Shown here in pieces: positions 1 to 6,646 of a stretch of 52,664 nt of DNA. The translations under genes were made by a program, and so were the position numbers. The first letter of the stretch is position 1; each line of letters begins with the position of its first letter. The DNA is from Deltaproteobacteria bacterium. Lineage in GTDB: Bacteria; Desulfobacterota; Desulfobacteria; Desulfobacterales; SpSt-501. Location: NCBI GenBank assembly GCA_016219005.1, contig JACRCN010000053.1, forward strand, positions 1-52,664. Reading direction: 5' to 3'. A model generated the notes under the pieces. That model made no database searches, was not told the DNA's origin, and saw only the letters and a list, made by a program, of their open reading frames with translations.

Positions 1-82
1 AATCCATCACCTCGCCTACCGCCTGATGAAACTCCTTCTCGTGCGGATCTCGGCTTTTGACATACTCCATGATCTCGGACAT
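1..82 (-). CDS. gdhA: Glutamate dehydrogenase, N-terminal fragment (partial)
   Basis: Reading the minus strand from an ATG at 82 gives 27 residues beginning MSEIMEYVKSRDPHEKEF and continuing HQAVGEVMD before the window ends. This matches the conserved start of bacterial hexameric glutamate dehydrogenases, where a V-x-x-R-D-P/A-x-E-x-E-F-x-Q-A-V-x-E-V block opens the protein. A weak purine-rich ribosome site (GAGGG) lies just before the start. The enzyme would interconvert 2-oxoglutarate plus ammonia and glutamate in the cytoplasm. The gene is cut by the window edge, so catalytic residues and cofactor preference are not visible. The call rests only on this N-terminal signature. Confidence 0.72.
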   Translation of the reverse strand, partial: MSEIMEYVKSRDPHEKEFHQAVGEVMD

Positions 83-198
83 ACCCTCTTCCTTTCCTTC
101 AATTATGTTAGGTTATCAACGCGTGCGCGCTCCTTCTCGATTCATCTGTTTTTCATAGCCCGCCCCCGAAACAGCCGCCCCGCTCGTGTCCGCGCGGC

Positions 199-214
199 AG
201 GGCGGGCCCGCCCT
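199..214 (-). terminator. GC-rich palindrome after the alcohol dehydrogenase gene
   Basis: AGGGCGGGCCCGCCCT is a perfect 16-base palindrome starting 15 bases past the alcohol dehydrogenase stop codon. It is extended by flanking GGCA/TGCC-like bases. There is no long T-run, so it may be a weak intrinsic terminator or an mRNA 3' stabilising hairpin. The rest of 83-228 shows nothing I recognise. Confidence 0.45.
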
Positions 215-228
215 TTGCCGGCATAGGC

Positions 229-1383
229 TTAATAGTTCGCCTCCAGAATGCCGATCACATCTGCTTCGGTGACCTTGCGCGGATTGTTGCTGATCAGCCG
301 CACCGCACCCACCGTGGCCTTCGCAAGGGCCGGGAAGTCTTCCCGCGGGACGCCGTAGCTGCTCAGCTTGTAGGATATCCCGACGTCGTCGAGCAGCCCC
401 TTGACCGCCTTGACCGAGAGCCGCGCGGCATTGATCTCGCTCAATCCCTTGGTCCTTTCGCCGAAAGCCTTGGCGATCTCGATAAATTTTTTCGGGGCGG
501 CGATCAGGTTGAACTCCATCACCCAGGGGAGAATGAACGCCGTCAACTGGCCGTGGGGCAGGTGGAACTTGCCGCCGATAGCGAGCGCCATGGCGTGGTC
601 CAGCCCGTTCTGGGTGTTCGAGAAGGCCATGCCGGCTAGGCCGGAGGCGTGCTGCATGTTTTCCCGGGCCGCCCGGTTGTCGCCGTTGGCGTAAGCCAGC
701 CGCAAATTGGCGGCGACGAGGCGGATAGCCTGCAGGTTCAGGGTGTCGGTGAAGACCGAAGCGCGCACACCGACAAAGGACTCGATGGCATGCACCAGGG
801 CGTCCATGCCCGTCATGGCGGTCACCCGCGGCGGCATCCCCAGCGTCAACTGCGGGTCCAGCAGAGCGACCCGGGCGAACATGTGCTCGCTCACGATACC
901 CTTCTTGACATTGTTCTTGCTGTCCGACAGCACGCAGATGGAAGTCATCTCGCTGCCGGTGCCGGCCGTGGTAGGGATGAGGATGAGGGGTACTCCCGGC
1001 AGGGGCACCAACTCCATTCCGAAGTATTTTTCGATCGGCCCGGGGTTGGTCACCATCACCGAGGTGACCTTCGAGATGTCGAGCGAGCTGCCGCCGCCTA
1101 GGCCCACGATGACATCCGGGCCGTAAGCCTTGGCGGCCTCGATGCTGGCCAGGGCCACTTCCACCCGGGGGTCGGGCTCGACCGCTCCGAAGACCTGGTA
1201 TTTTACCTGGGACCGGTCCAGTATGCCCGCCACCATGTCCACAATGCCGGCCGCCTTGATGCCCGGGTCCGTTACCACCAACACCTTCGTGCCTTTCACG
1301 CGCTTAATCTCTTCGACGAGCATGTCAACCGCGCCGAAACCAAAAACGATTCGGCGCACGGTGTCAAATGATCTGACCGTCAT
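229..1383 (-). CDS. Iron-type (group III) alcohol dehydrogenase
   Basis: A 384-residue cytoplasmic NAD(P)-dependent alcohol dehydrogenase of the Fe-ADH fold. It has the nucleotide-binding GGGSSLD, the TTAGTGSE loop, and the metal ligands in GMDALVHAIESF (Asp, His) plus the two His of DHAMALAIGGKFHLPHG, which keep the family spacing of 14 residues. The residue four after the first of these His is Leu. Many relatives have a second His there (the HxMxH pattern), so proton relay may differ. I chose the ATG at 1383 because AAGGAG precedes it; an upstream in-frame ATG at 1431 lacks a site. It is the last gene of the ABC importer operon (gap 76 bases), so it probably acts on a product of the imported compound. 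Fe-ADHs include sulfoacetaldehyde reductases, aldehyde reductases and hydroxyacid-oxoacid transhydrogenases; I cannot choose among these. Confidence 0.88.
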   Translation of the reverse strand: MTVRSFDTVRRIVFGFGAVDMLVEEIKRVKGTKVLVVTDPGIKAAGIVDMVAGILDRSQVKYQVFGAVEPDPRVEVALASIEAAKAYGPDVIVGLGGGSSLDISKVTSVMVTNPGPIEKYFGMELVPLPGVPLILIPTTAGTGSEMTSICVLSDSKNNVKKGIVSEHMFARVALLDPQLTLGMPPRVTAMTGMDALVHAIESFVGVRASVFTDTLNLQAIRLVAANLRLAYANGDNRAARENMQHASGLAGMAFSNTQNGLDHAMALAIGGKFHLPHGQLTAFILPWVMEFNLIAAPKKFIEIAKAFGERTKGLSEINAARLSVKAVKGLLDDVGISYKLSSYGVPREDFPALAKATVGAVRLISNNPRKVTEADVIGILEANY

Positions 1384-1459
1384 CGCGGTTCTCCTTTCGC
1401 TGTCTACCTGCAAGCAGAAATAAGGTTTCATCCGGAAAAAATTCGCGGCACATGCCGGT

Positions 1460-2218
1460 CTACAGGACCAGCTCCGAAGCGTCGCTGATTTGCTGTCGGA
1501 GCAGCAGGAACTTCATGTCCGTATTGTCACGGGGCCGCGGGAGCTGGACTTCGTACAGCTCATGCATCCGCCCCGGCAGCTTGCCTTTCAGAGAGATGAT
1601 CCGGTCCCCCAGGTAGATCGCTTCCTCGATATTGTTGGTGACGAACAAAACGGTCCGCCGCTCGGTCTCCCAGATGCGGGCGATTTCTTTTTCCATGAAA
1701 TAGCGGGTCTGGGCGTCCAACTGCCCGAACGGCTCGTCGAGCAGCATGACCTCGGGGTTGTTGGCATACGCCCGGGCAATGCCGACGCGCTGCTTCATGC
1801 CGCCGCTCAACTGGTGCGGATAGTGTTTCTCAAAGCCCTTCAGCCCCACCAGGTTGATGTAGTGCGCGGCGACCTCCCGCCGCTCCTTCTTGGCCACATT
1901 TCTGAGCTTCGGCCCCAGCTCCACGTTGCCCAGGACGGTCTTCCAGGGGAAAAGCATGTAACTCTGGAAAACCAGTCCGCGATCGGCCCCGGGTCCCGCC
2001 ACTTCTTTACCGTCCAGGCTCACCGAGCCGGTGGTGGGTGTTTCCAGCCCGGCGATGATTCTGAGCAGGGTGCTCTTGCCGGACTGCCCCGGCCCCAGGA
2101 TGACCACGAACTCGTTCTGCTTGACATCCACGCTGATGTCTTCGAGCACGTGCACCCGCTGCGTTCCCTTCTGAATGAAGACCTTGGAGATGTTCCGGCA
2201 GACTATTTTGGGTTCCAT
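1460..2218 (-). CDS. ABC importer ATPase, NitT/TauT type (H-loop Asn variant)
   Basis: A 252-residue nucleotide-binding protein of the nitrate/sulfonate/taurine importer class (SsuB/TauB/NrtD-like). Visible motifs are Walker A GPGQSGKST, Q-loop VFQSYMLFPW, a canonical signature LSGGMKQR, and Walker B VMLLDEPFGQLD. The switch-loop His normally found in VTHDIEEA is Asn here (VTNNIEEA; confirmed at the codon level near 1640). Its start codon abuts the stop of the upstream permease (2219), so translation is probably coupled. It pairs in the operon with a second, different ATPase (5346-6113) that keeps the His but has lost the signature. This suggests one heterodimer with one complete and one degenerate ATP site. 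Confidence 0.93.
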   Translation of the reverse strand: MEPKIVCRNISKVFIQKGTQRVHVLEDISVDVKQNEFVVILGPGQSGKSTLLRIIAGLETPTTGSVSLDGKEVAGPGADRGLVFQSYMLFPWKTVLGNVELGPKLRNVAKKERREVAAHYINLVGLKGFEKHYPHQLSGGMKQRVGIARAYANNPEVMLLDEPFGQLDAQTRYFMEKEIARIWETERRTVLFVTNNIEEAIYLGDRIISLKGKLPGRMHELYEVQLPRPRDNTDMKFLLLRQQISDASELVL

Positions 2219-3100
2219 TTACAGGTCTCCGATTCCGCGCTTCCATGGGCACAGCAGTTTTTCCAGGCCCATGACCAGCAGGGATGTTAACCAGGCCACG
2301 ATGGCGATGATGATCATGCCTCCGATGACCATTGACGTATCCGATATTTTCATGCCCTGCACGATGATGAAGCCTAAACCGGAACGGGAGGCCACCAGCT
2401 CCGCGGCCAGAACGCAGGTCCAGGCGCTAGAGAGTGAAATTTGCAGCCCGGCGAAAATGGCCGGGAAAGACGCCGGGAAGCTCACTTGGATGATTTCATT
2501 CCGGCGTCTTCCCCCCAGCACTTTTATGACGTCGTACATTTCCGGATCAATGAGGCGAATGCCGTTGTACGCATTGAGCAGGCAGGGCACGAAGGTCCCG
2601 ATGACGATGATGAAGATCTTGGAGGGTTCACCGATCCCGAACCACAGAATGGCGATGGAGATCCAGGCGATCGGGGGCATGGGCTTGAAGATGTCGAAGA
2701 CCGGCTTGACGATGGCATCCACGTACGGGTTCAGGGCCATGAACAGGCCCAAGGGGATGGCGACCAACGACGCCAGAACAAAGCCGATGAAGATGCGCTG
2801 GGTGCTGGCCCAGATGTGCCCCCAGATCGTCAGACCGGCCAGAGTGTCGGTCATGAGGTTGCGGAATTGTTCCACCACCTGCCAGGGGGTGCACAGCGCA
2901 CCGCTGAAGGCTCCGCTGGCGGCGGCATAATGCCAGACCAATAGAAAAGCAATCATGGAGACGATGTTCAGAAAATATTCGTTCGTGATGATGCGCCGGA
3001 TGGTCAGCGGCTTTTTCTCTCGGACCGCCTGCTGGACTTCGTCTGCGATGGAACGGTCCTGGGACTTCAGGCCTTGGATTGCCTCAACTTTTTCAGCCAT
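2219..3100 (-). CDS. ABC importer permease, NitT/TauT type (subunit 2)
   Basis: A 293-residue inner-membrane permease of the binding-protein-dependent transport family. An about 45-residue charged cytoplasmic N-terminus precedes the first hydrophobic segment (YFLNIVSMIAFLLVWHY). The EAA-type coupling loop with GGRRRNEIIQVSFPASFPAI contacts the ATPase. The frame extends upstream to 3541, but the start at 3100 is preceded by a strong GGAGGTAGGGAGG-like ribosome site and fits the family length. It lies 5 bases after the preceding permease gene, from which it differs clearly, so the translocation pore is probably a heterodimer. Confidence 0.92.
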   Translation of the reverse strand: MAEKVEAIQGLKSQDRSIADEVQQAVREKKPLTIRRIITNEYFLNIVSMIAFLLVWHYAAASGAFSGALCTPWQVVEQFRNLMTDTLAGLTIWGHIWASTQRIFIGFVLASLVAIPLGLFMALNPYVDAIVKPVFDIFKPMPPIAWISIAILWFGIGEPSKIFIIVIGTFVPCLLNAYNGIRLIDPEMYDVIKVLGGRRRNEIIQVSFPASFPAIFAGLQISLSSAWTCVLAAELVASRSGLGFIIVQGMKISDTSMVIGGMIIIAIVAWLTSLLVMGLEKLLCPWKRGIGDL

Positions 3101-3105
3101 CCTCC

Positions 3106-3900
3106 CTACCTCCTGATCCCGGAAAGCAACCGGCGTTCCACCGTTTCTATGACCATACCGATCAGGGCGCCGGCCAAGCCGACCGAAACCATTCCCAGCA
3201 CCACCAGTTCCGGCAAGGCCAGGCGGCGGCCCATGGTGATCATGTAGCCCAGGCCCTGGTCGGCGGCGAGGAGCTCGGCACCCACCAGGTTGGTCCAGCA
3301 GCAGGCCAATGCGATCTGGAGGGCGCCGAAAACCATCGGCAGGGCGGATGGGACGCACAGGTGGGTGAAGATTTGCCAGTCCGAGGCGCCGCAGGTCCGG
3401 GACATCTGGATCAGGGTGGGGTTGGTCATGCGCACGCCCACGAAGGAGTTGATCACGCATGGGACCACCCCCCCGAGAAAAATGATGAAGACCTTGCCCC
3501 ACAAACCGATGCCGAACCAGAAAATGGTCAACGGGATCCACGCAATGGGCGGGATCGGCCGAACCAATTCAAACAACGGCCGGGCGACGCCGCGCACCAC
3601 ACTGAACCAGCCCATGAAGAGGCCCAGCGGTAAGCCGATGCCTAAACTCAACAGATACCCCAGGAAGGCTTCCTGGGCACTGACCCAGGCGTGAGCGGCC
3701 ATCGTACCGCCGTCCGGGTTCGGATCGCTGAGCTTGTCGATGAAACGGTCGCCGACCTGGGTGGGCGCGGCGAGCATGGTCTTCGGCACGACGTCGAATT
3801 CCACGATCAGTTCCCAAACGAGAAAAAAGGTCAGGACGCTGATGATGGGCAGGAGAATCAGCGTCAACGGCTTCTTGACCTTTACTGCCTCATAAGCCAT
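3106..3900 (-). CDS. ABC importer permease, NitT/TauT type (subunit 1)
   Basis: A 264-residue inner-membrane permease with about six hydrophobic segments. An EAA-like loop around SRTCGASDWQIFTHLCVP ends in PSALPMVFGALQ, typical of SsuC/TauC-like proteins. The start at 3900 has no in-frame competitor. It is followed after 5 bases by the second permease and preceded by the binding-protein gene across a 202-base gap that holds a strong hairpin (4052-4090). Both permeases belong to the same family but share only family-level similarity by eye. Confidence 0.92.
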   Translation of the reverse strand: MAYEAVKVKKPLTLILLPIISVLTFFLVWELIVEFDVVPKTMLAAPTQVGDRFIDKLSDPNPDGGTMAAHAWVSAQEAFLGYLLSLGIGLPLGLFMGWFSVVRGVARPLFELVRPIPPIAWIPLTIFWFGIGLWGKVFIIFLGGVVPCVINSFVGVRMTNPTLIQMSRTCGASDWQIFTHLCVPSALPMVFGALQIALACCWTNLVGAELLAADQGLGYMITMGRRLALPELVVLGMVSVGLAGALIGMVIETVERRLLSGIRR

Positions 3901-4051
3901 CGCTCGTCTCCATTTACGTTTTTCAAGTTTGCAGGCATCCCGTGGGATGTCTGCCCGTCGGCGTTCCCGCAGGCACCCGTGCCGAGGGGCTGCAGGCTGA
4001 AGCGTGCCCCGCTCCTGCGGGGGCGCCGGCAGGTTGTCTCTGATGGTAAAA

Positions 4052-4090
4052 CTGCCGGCCGGGGAGGCGCATTCCCGATTCGGCCGGCAG
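4052..4090 (-). terminator. Intra-operon hairpin after the binding-protein gene
   Basis: CTGCCGGCCG at 4052-4061 is perfectly complementary to CGGCCGGCAG at 4081-4090, with a 19-base loop. It sits just past the stop of the binding-protein gene (4103) and before the permease genes. Such hairpins commonly act as partial terminators or mRNA stabilisers that raise binding-protein expression relative to the membrane components. Confidence 0.55.
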
Positions 4091-4102
4091 CGGCAGCAAT
4101 GG

Positions 4103-5188
4103 TTACAGGTCGTCGGTAGGAATGGGCGTCTTTACCAGCTTGAGGAATTTGTCGGTCGCATATGTCGCATCTTTGACCTTTGCAAATTCCTCAGGCTTGA
4201 AGCGGCCCTGAGCCGTGAAAAATTCGGCGATCAGGCTTTGCCATTTCGCCGCCGTGCTCATCCCCTTGGATGAATCGAACAGTTTGAGGTGCTCCTCCAG
4301 GGTCCACACCGGGTGCGTGTCGATGTCCAGTTTGCACATCTCCGGCGTCATGTTCATGCCGCCCCAATCCTTCATGAACTTCTGATAAAGCTTGACCACT
4401 TCCGGCCGGCTGCCGTGCTTCTTGATGTAGTTGACGCCGCGCAGGTAGACGCGCAGGAACTTGGCCACGACCTCCGGGTTCTTGTCGCAGAATTCCTTGT
4501 CGCCGATCAGCGTGATGGGCAGGGCCGCGCCGCACATCTTGAGGTCGGAGATCTTCTTGTAGCCCTTGGCTTCGGCTGTGTAACAGTAGGGGGCCCAGAG
4601 CACGGCCACGTCGCCGACACCCTTTTCAAAGGCCGCCATGGCGGACGCCTGGTCCATCTGCTTGACGACCACGTCGCTGTCCTTCAGGCCCAGGACCTTC
4701 AGCCAGGTGCTCATGGCATAGTGGACGGAGGAGACCGTGGTGACCAGGATGGTCTTGCCCTTGACGGTTTCGGGCGAACCGTAAACTTCGGGGAATTGCT
4801 TGTTGAAGCCCTTGACCTTGAGAATGGGGCTGTCGGCGCGGACGTAAACGTTGTTGGTGATCGATTCGTCGTCTCCCAGGCCGATTTCGTACGCACCGTA
4901 CCGCAGGGAGCCTACCACCTGAGGCACGCCACCCGTGCCCCCCAGGACCCATTGCTTGGCCGGCAGGGCTTCCATCTGGGCCATGCCCGAGTCGAAAAAG
5001 AGCAATTCCAGGTCGAGACCTTCCTGTTTGTCCCAGCCCTTCTGCTTGGCCAGCCAGGGAAGGAAGGTTTCAAATTCCGGCATCCAGCAGGTCTTGAGCT
5101 TCATCGGGCTCTGGGCCTGGGCCGGCGTGAAGGAGAAAACCAGAATAGCGGCCAGAACCAACACGGCGGATAAAGTCAACTTTTTCAT
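4103..5188 (-). CDS. ABC importer substrate-binding protein, NMT1/SsuA-like
   Basis: A 361-residue periplasmic binding protein. It has a Sec signal peptide (MKKLTLSAVLVLAAILVFSF then TPAQAQ) and the two-lobed NMT1/TauA-type fold, visible as KTCWMPEFETFLPWLAKQKG at the N-terminus and the hinge region VAVLWAPYCYTAEAKG. A clear AAGGAG site precedes the ATG at 5188. It delivers substrate to the heteromeric permease encoded downstream. Family members bind sulfonates, nitrate, cyanate, pyrimidine precursors, aromatic acids and N-methylated compounds, so the ligand is not set by the fold. The co-regulated flavoprotein dehydrogenase hints at an N-methylated amine or amino acid (inference). Confidence 0.92.
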   Translation of the reverse strand: MKKLTLSAVLVLAAILVFSFTPAQAQSPMKLKTCWMPEFETFLPWLAKQKGWDKQEGLDLELLFFDSGMAQMEALPAKQWVLGGTGGVPQVVGSLRYGAYEIGLGDDESITNNVYVRADSPILKVKGFNKQFPEVYGSPETVKGKTILVTTVSSVHYAMSTWLKVLGLKDSDVVVKQMDQASAMAAFEKGVGDVAVLWAPYCYTAEAKGYKKISDLKMCGAALPITLIGDKEFCDKNPEVVAKFLRVYLRGVNYIKKHGSRPEVVKLYQKFMKDWGGMNMTPEMCKLDIDTHPVWTLEEHLKLFDSSKGMSTAAKWQSLIAEFFTAQGRFKPEEFAKVKDATYATDKFLKLVKTPIPTDDL

Positions 5189-5248
5189 CTCTGCAACTCC
5201 TTTCCAGGATAAGGGTCGTCTTGCTCAACGATGGTTGCCGCGAGTCGT

Positions 5249-5263
5249 CCGGGCTGAGCCCGG
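5249..5263. other. Small intra-operon hairpin
   Basis: CCGGGC-TGA-GCCCGG forms a 6-base-pair stem in the 157-base gap between the first ATPase gene and the binding-protein gene. No promoter-like sequence is evident in the gap, so this is probably an RNA processing or attenuation element. Confidence 0.35.
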
Positions 5264-5345
5264 AATCCATTGCTTGCTATGCTGCCGTAGCACCTCCTTT
5301 GGTTGGCGATTTTCTTTGTCGGCCGACCCCGGGCAGTGGTCGATA

Positions 5346-6113
5346 TCACCACCATTGGATCAGATCCGTCACCTGTTTGCGCAGGGCAACGAATTCCGGG
5401 TCGATCAATTTCCTGGGCCGGGGCAGGTCCACCTTGACTTCGGCTTTAATCTTGGTGGGTTTGTTGCTCAAAACCAGAACGCGTTCGGCCACGTACACGG
5501 CCTCCTCGATGTTGTGAGTGACAAAGATGACCGTGCTCTTGAGGGTTTGCCAGAGCTTGATCAATTCGTCCTCGAGGTAGTAGCGCAGCTTGATGTCCAG
5601 CTGGCCATAAGGTTCATCCATCAGCAGCAGGTCCGGGTCCATGGCAAAGGCCCGGGCGACGGTGATGCGCTGGACCATGCTGGCGGAGACCTGGTTGGGA
5701 TACAGATCCTGGGTGTCCGTTAGCCCAACCAGATCCAGCATGTAATCGACCCGCTGATTGATTTTTTCCTTAGGGTAGCGCTTGATTTCCATGCCGTAGG
5801 CGACATTTCGGCGGACGGTGCGCCACGGCAGGCAGGTCGGTTCCTGGAAGACGAAGGAGATGTTGTGCTTCTTGGGGTCGGCCACCTCCCCGTCGACGAA
5901 GATGTCACCCGCGCTGGTGGGCATGAGTTTGGAAAGGCAGTTCAAGAACGTCGTCTTGCCGCAGCCTGTCGGCCCGACGATGGCCAGAAACTCGCCCTGC
6001 GCGACATTAAAGGAAATGTCGTTCAGCACCAGCAGATCCCCAAACCGCTTGGTGAGACTCTTGACGTCGATTTTGGTGGGTCTGTCTTCCGGGTTGATGG
6101 CTGCGCTATCCAA
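5346..6113 (-). CDS. ABC importer ATPase, NitT/TauT type (degenerate-signature variant)
   Basis: A 255-residue ATPase. Walker A GPTGCGKTT, Q-loop VFQEPTCLPW, Walker B LLLMDEPYGQLD and switch VTHNIEEA are intact. The ABC signature, normally LSGGM-x-QR, reads VSASMVQR (confirmed at codons near 5670). The open frame extends to 6236 but the extra 41 residues look non-coding. I place the start at a TTG at 6113, six bases after a CAGGAG ribosome site. It is the first gene of the minus-strand operon. Its intact Walker A, Walker B and His combined with the intact signature of the partner at 1460-2218 would build one full hydrolysis site, leaving the opposite site degenerate. Confidence 0.9.
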   Translation of the reverse strand: MDSAAINPEDRPTKIDVKSLTKRFGDLLVLNDISFNVAQGEFLAIVGPTGCGKTTFLNCLSKLMPTSAGDIFVDGEVADPKKHNISFVFQEPTCLPWRTVRRNVAYGMEIKRYPKEKINQRVDYMLDLVGLTDTQDLYPNQVSASMVQRITVARAFAMDPDLLLMDEPYGQLDIKLRYYLEDELIKLWQTLKSTVIFVTHNIEEAVYVAERVLVLSNKPTKIKAEVKVDLPRPRKLIDPEFVALRKQVTDLIQWW

Positions 6114-6368
6114 TGCACACTCCTGTAGCAAGTGATAGGGATGCAACGGGTGCTGCCGAAGATAAGGTGTGAGCGAAAGCGGTGCCCGGGCGGGTATCCA
6201 GGAGATCCGGGCCAGGTTGGTCGCCAGAATGGGCAAAATAGCCTGGCCACGAAGGCCATGAGGTCCGAACCAAGAAGCTCGCTTCAGTCATATAGCGCAA
6301 CCTTCGGATGGTGGGATTCAGGTTCTGTCGCCCCGGCGGTGGTCGGGCCGGGAGTCCCTCACGCGGCT

Positions 6369-6384
6369 GTCTGAAATATCAGAT
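6369..6384. promoter_or_regulatory. GntR-type operator, copy 1 (minus-arm promoter)
   Basis: GTCTGAAATATCAGAT differs by one inner base from the TCTGATATATCAGA core of the palindrome at 6587-6604. It overlaps the -10 box of the predicted minus-strand promoter. The obvious candidate regulator is the GntR/FCD protein encoded at 11062-11736. Confidence 0.65.
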
Positions 6385-6402
6385 ATCAGAAGGCTCCGTC
6401 AA
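6375..6402 (-). promoter_or_regulatory. Sigma-70 type promoter of the ABC/alcohol dehydrogenase operon
   Basis: On the minus strand TTGACG (6402-6397) is followed after 16 bases by GATATT (6380-6375). This resembles -35 and -10 boxes, upstream of the TTG start at 6113. The operator palindrome covers the -10 box, which predicts repression. Confidence 0.5.
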
Positions 6403-6570
6403 GACTTATTTTCGGGCGCTGGAGTTTCAGAGCTAGGCGGCCGCCGTGACGATACCACATGCCGCTACTGAGCCTGCCGGGTTTTGATGCCCCGGATCGG
6501 GGAAGGCAGCGGCGCGAACAAAGCCTTCCAGAAGTGGGCCGCGGGACGGTTTCAGCCACTCGGTTTTTTC

Positions 6571-6599
6571 TTGACCCGAGTATAAAAATCTGATATATC
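6571..6599 (+). promoter_or_regulatory. Sigma-70 type promoter of the flavoprotein/ETF operon
   Basis: TTGACC (6571-6576), a 17-base spacer and TATATC (6594-6599) form a good promoter 48 bases before the ATG at 6647. The -10 box lies inside the perfect palindrome at 6587-6604. The remainder of 6114-6646 contains no gene I can support. Confidence 0.55.
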
Positions 6600-6604
6600 A
6601 GATT
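6587..6604. promoter_or_regulatory. GntR-type operator, copy 2 (perfect 18-base palindrome)
   Basis: AATCTGATATATCAGATT is a perfect 18-base palindrome overlapping the plus-strand -10 box. Its near copy sits in the mirror-image position of the divergent promoter at 6369-6384. One regulator therefore probably controls both arms. Confidence 0.7.
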
Positions 6605-6646
6605 CCATAAATCCGCCCTATCGCGGCGACCCCGCAAGGAGGTGTC

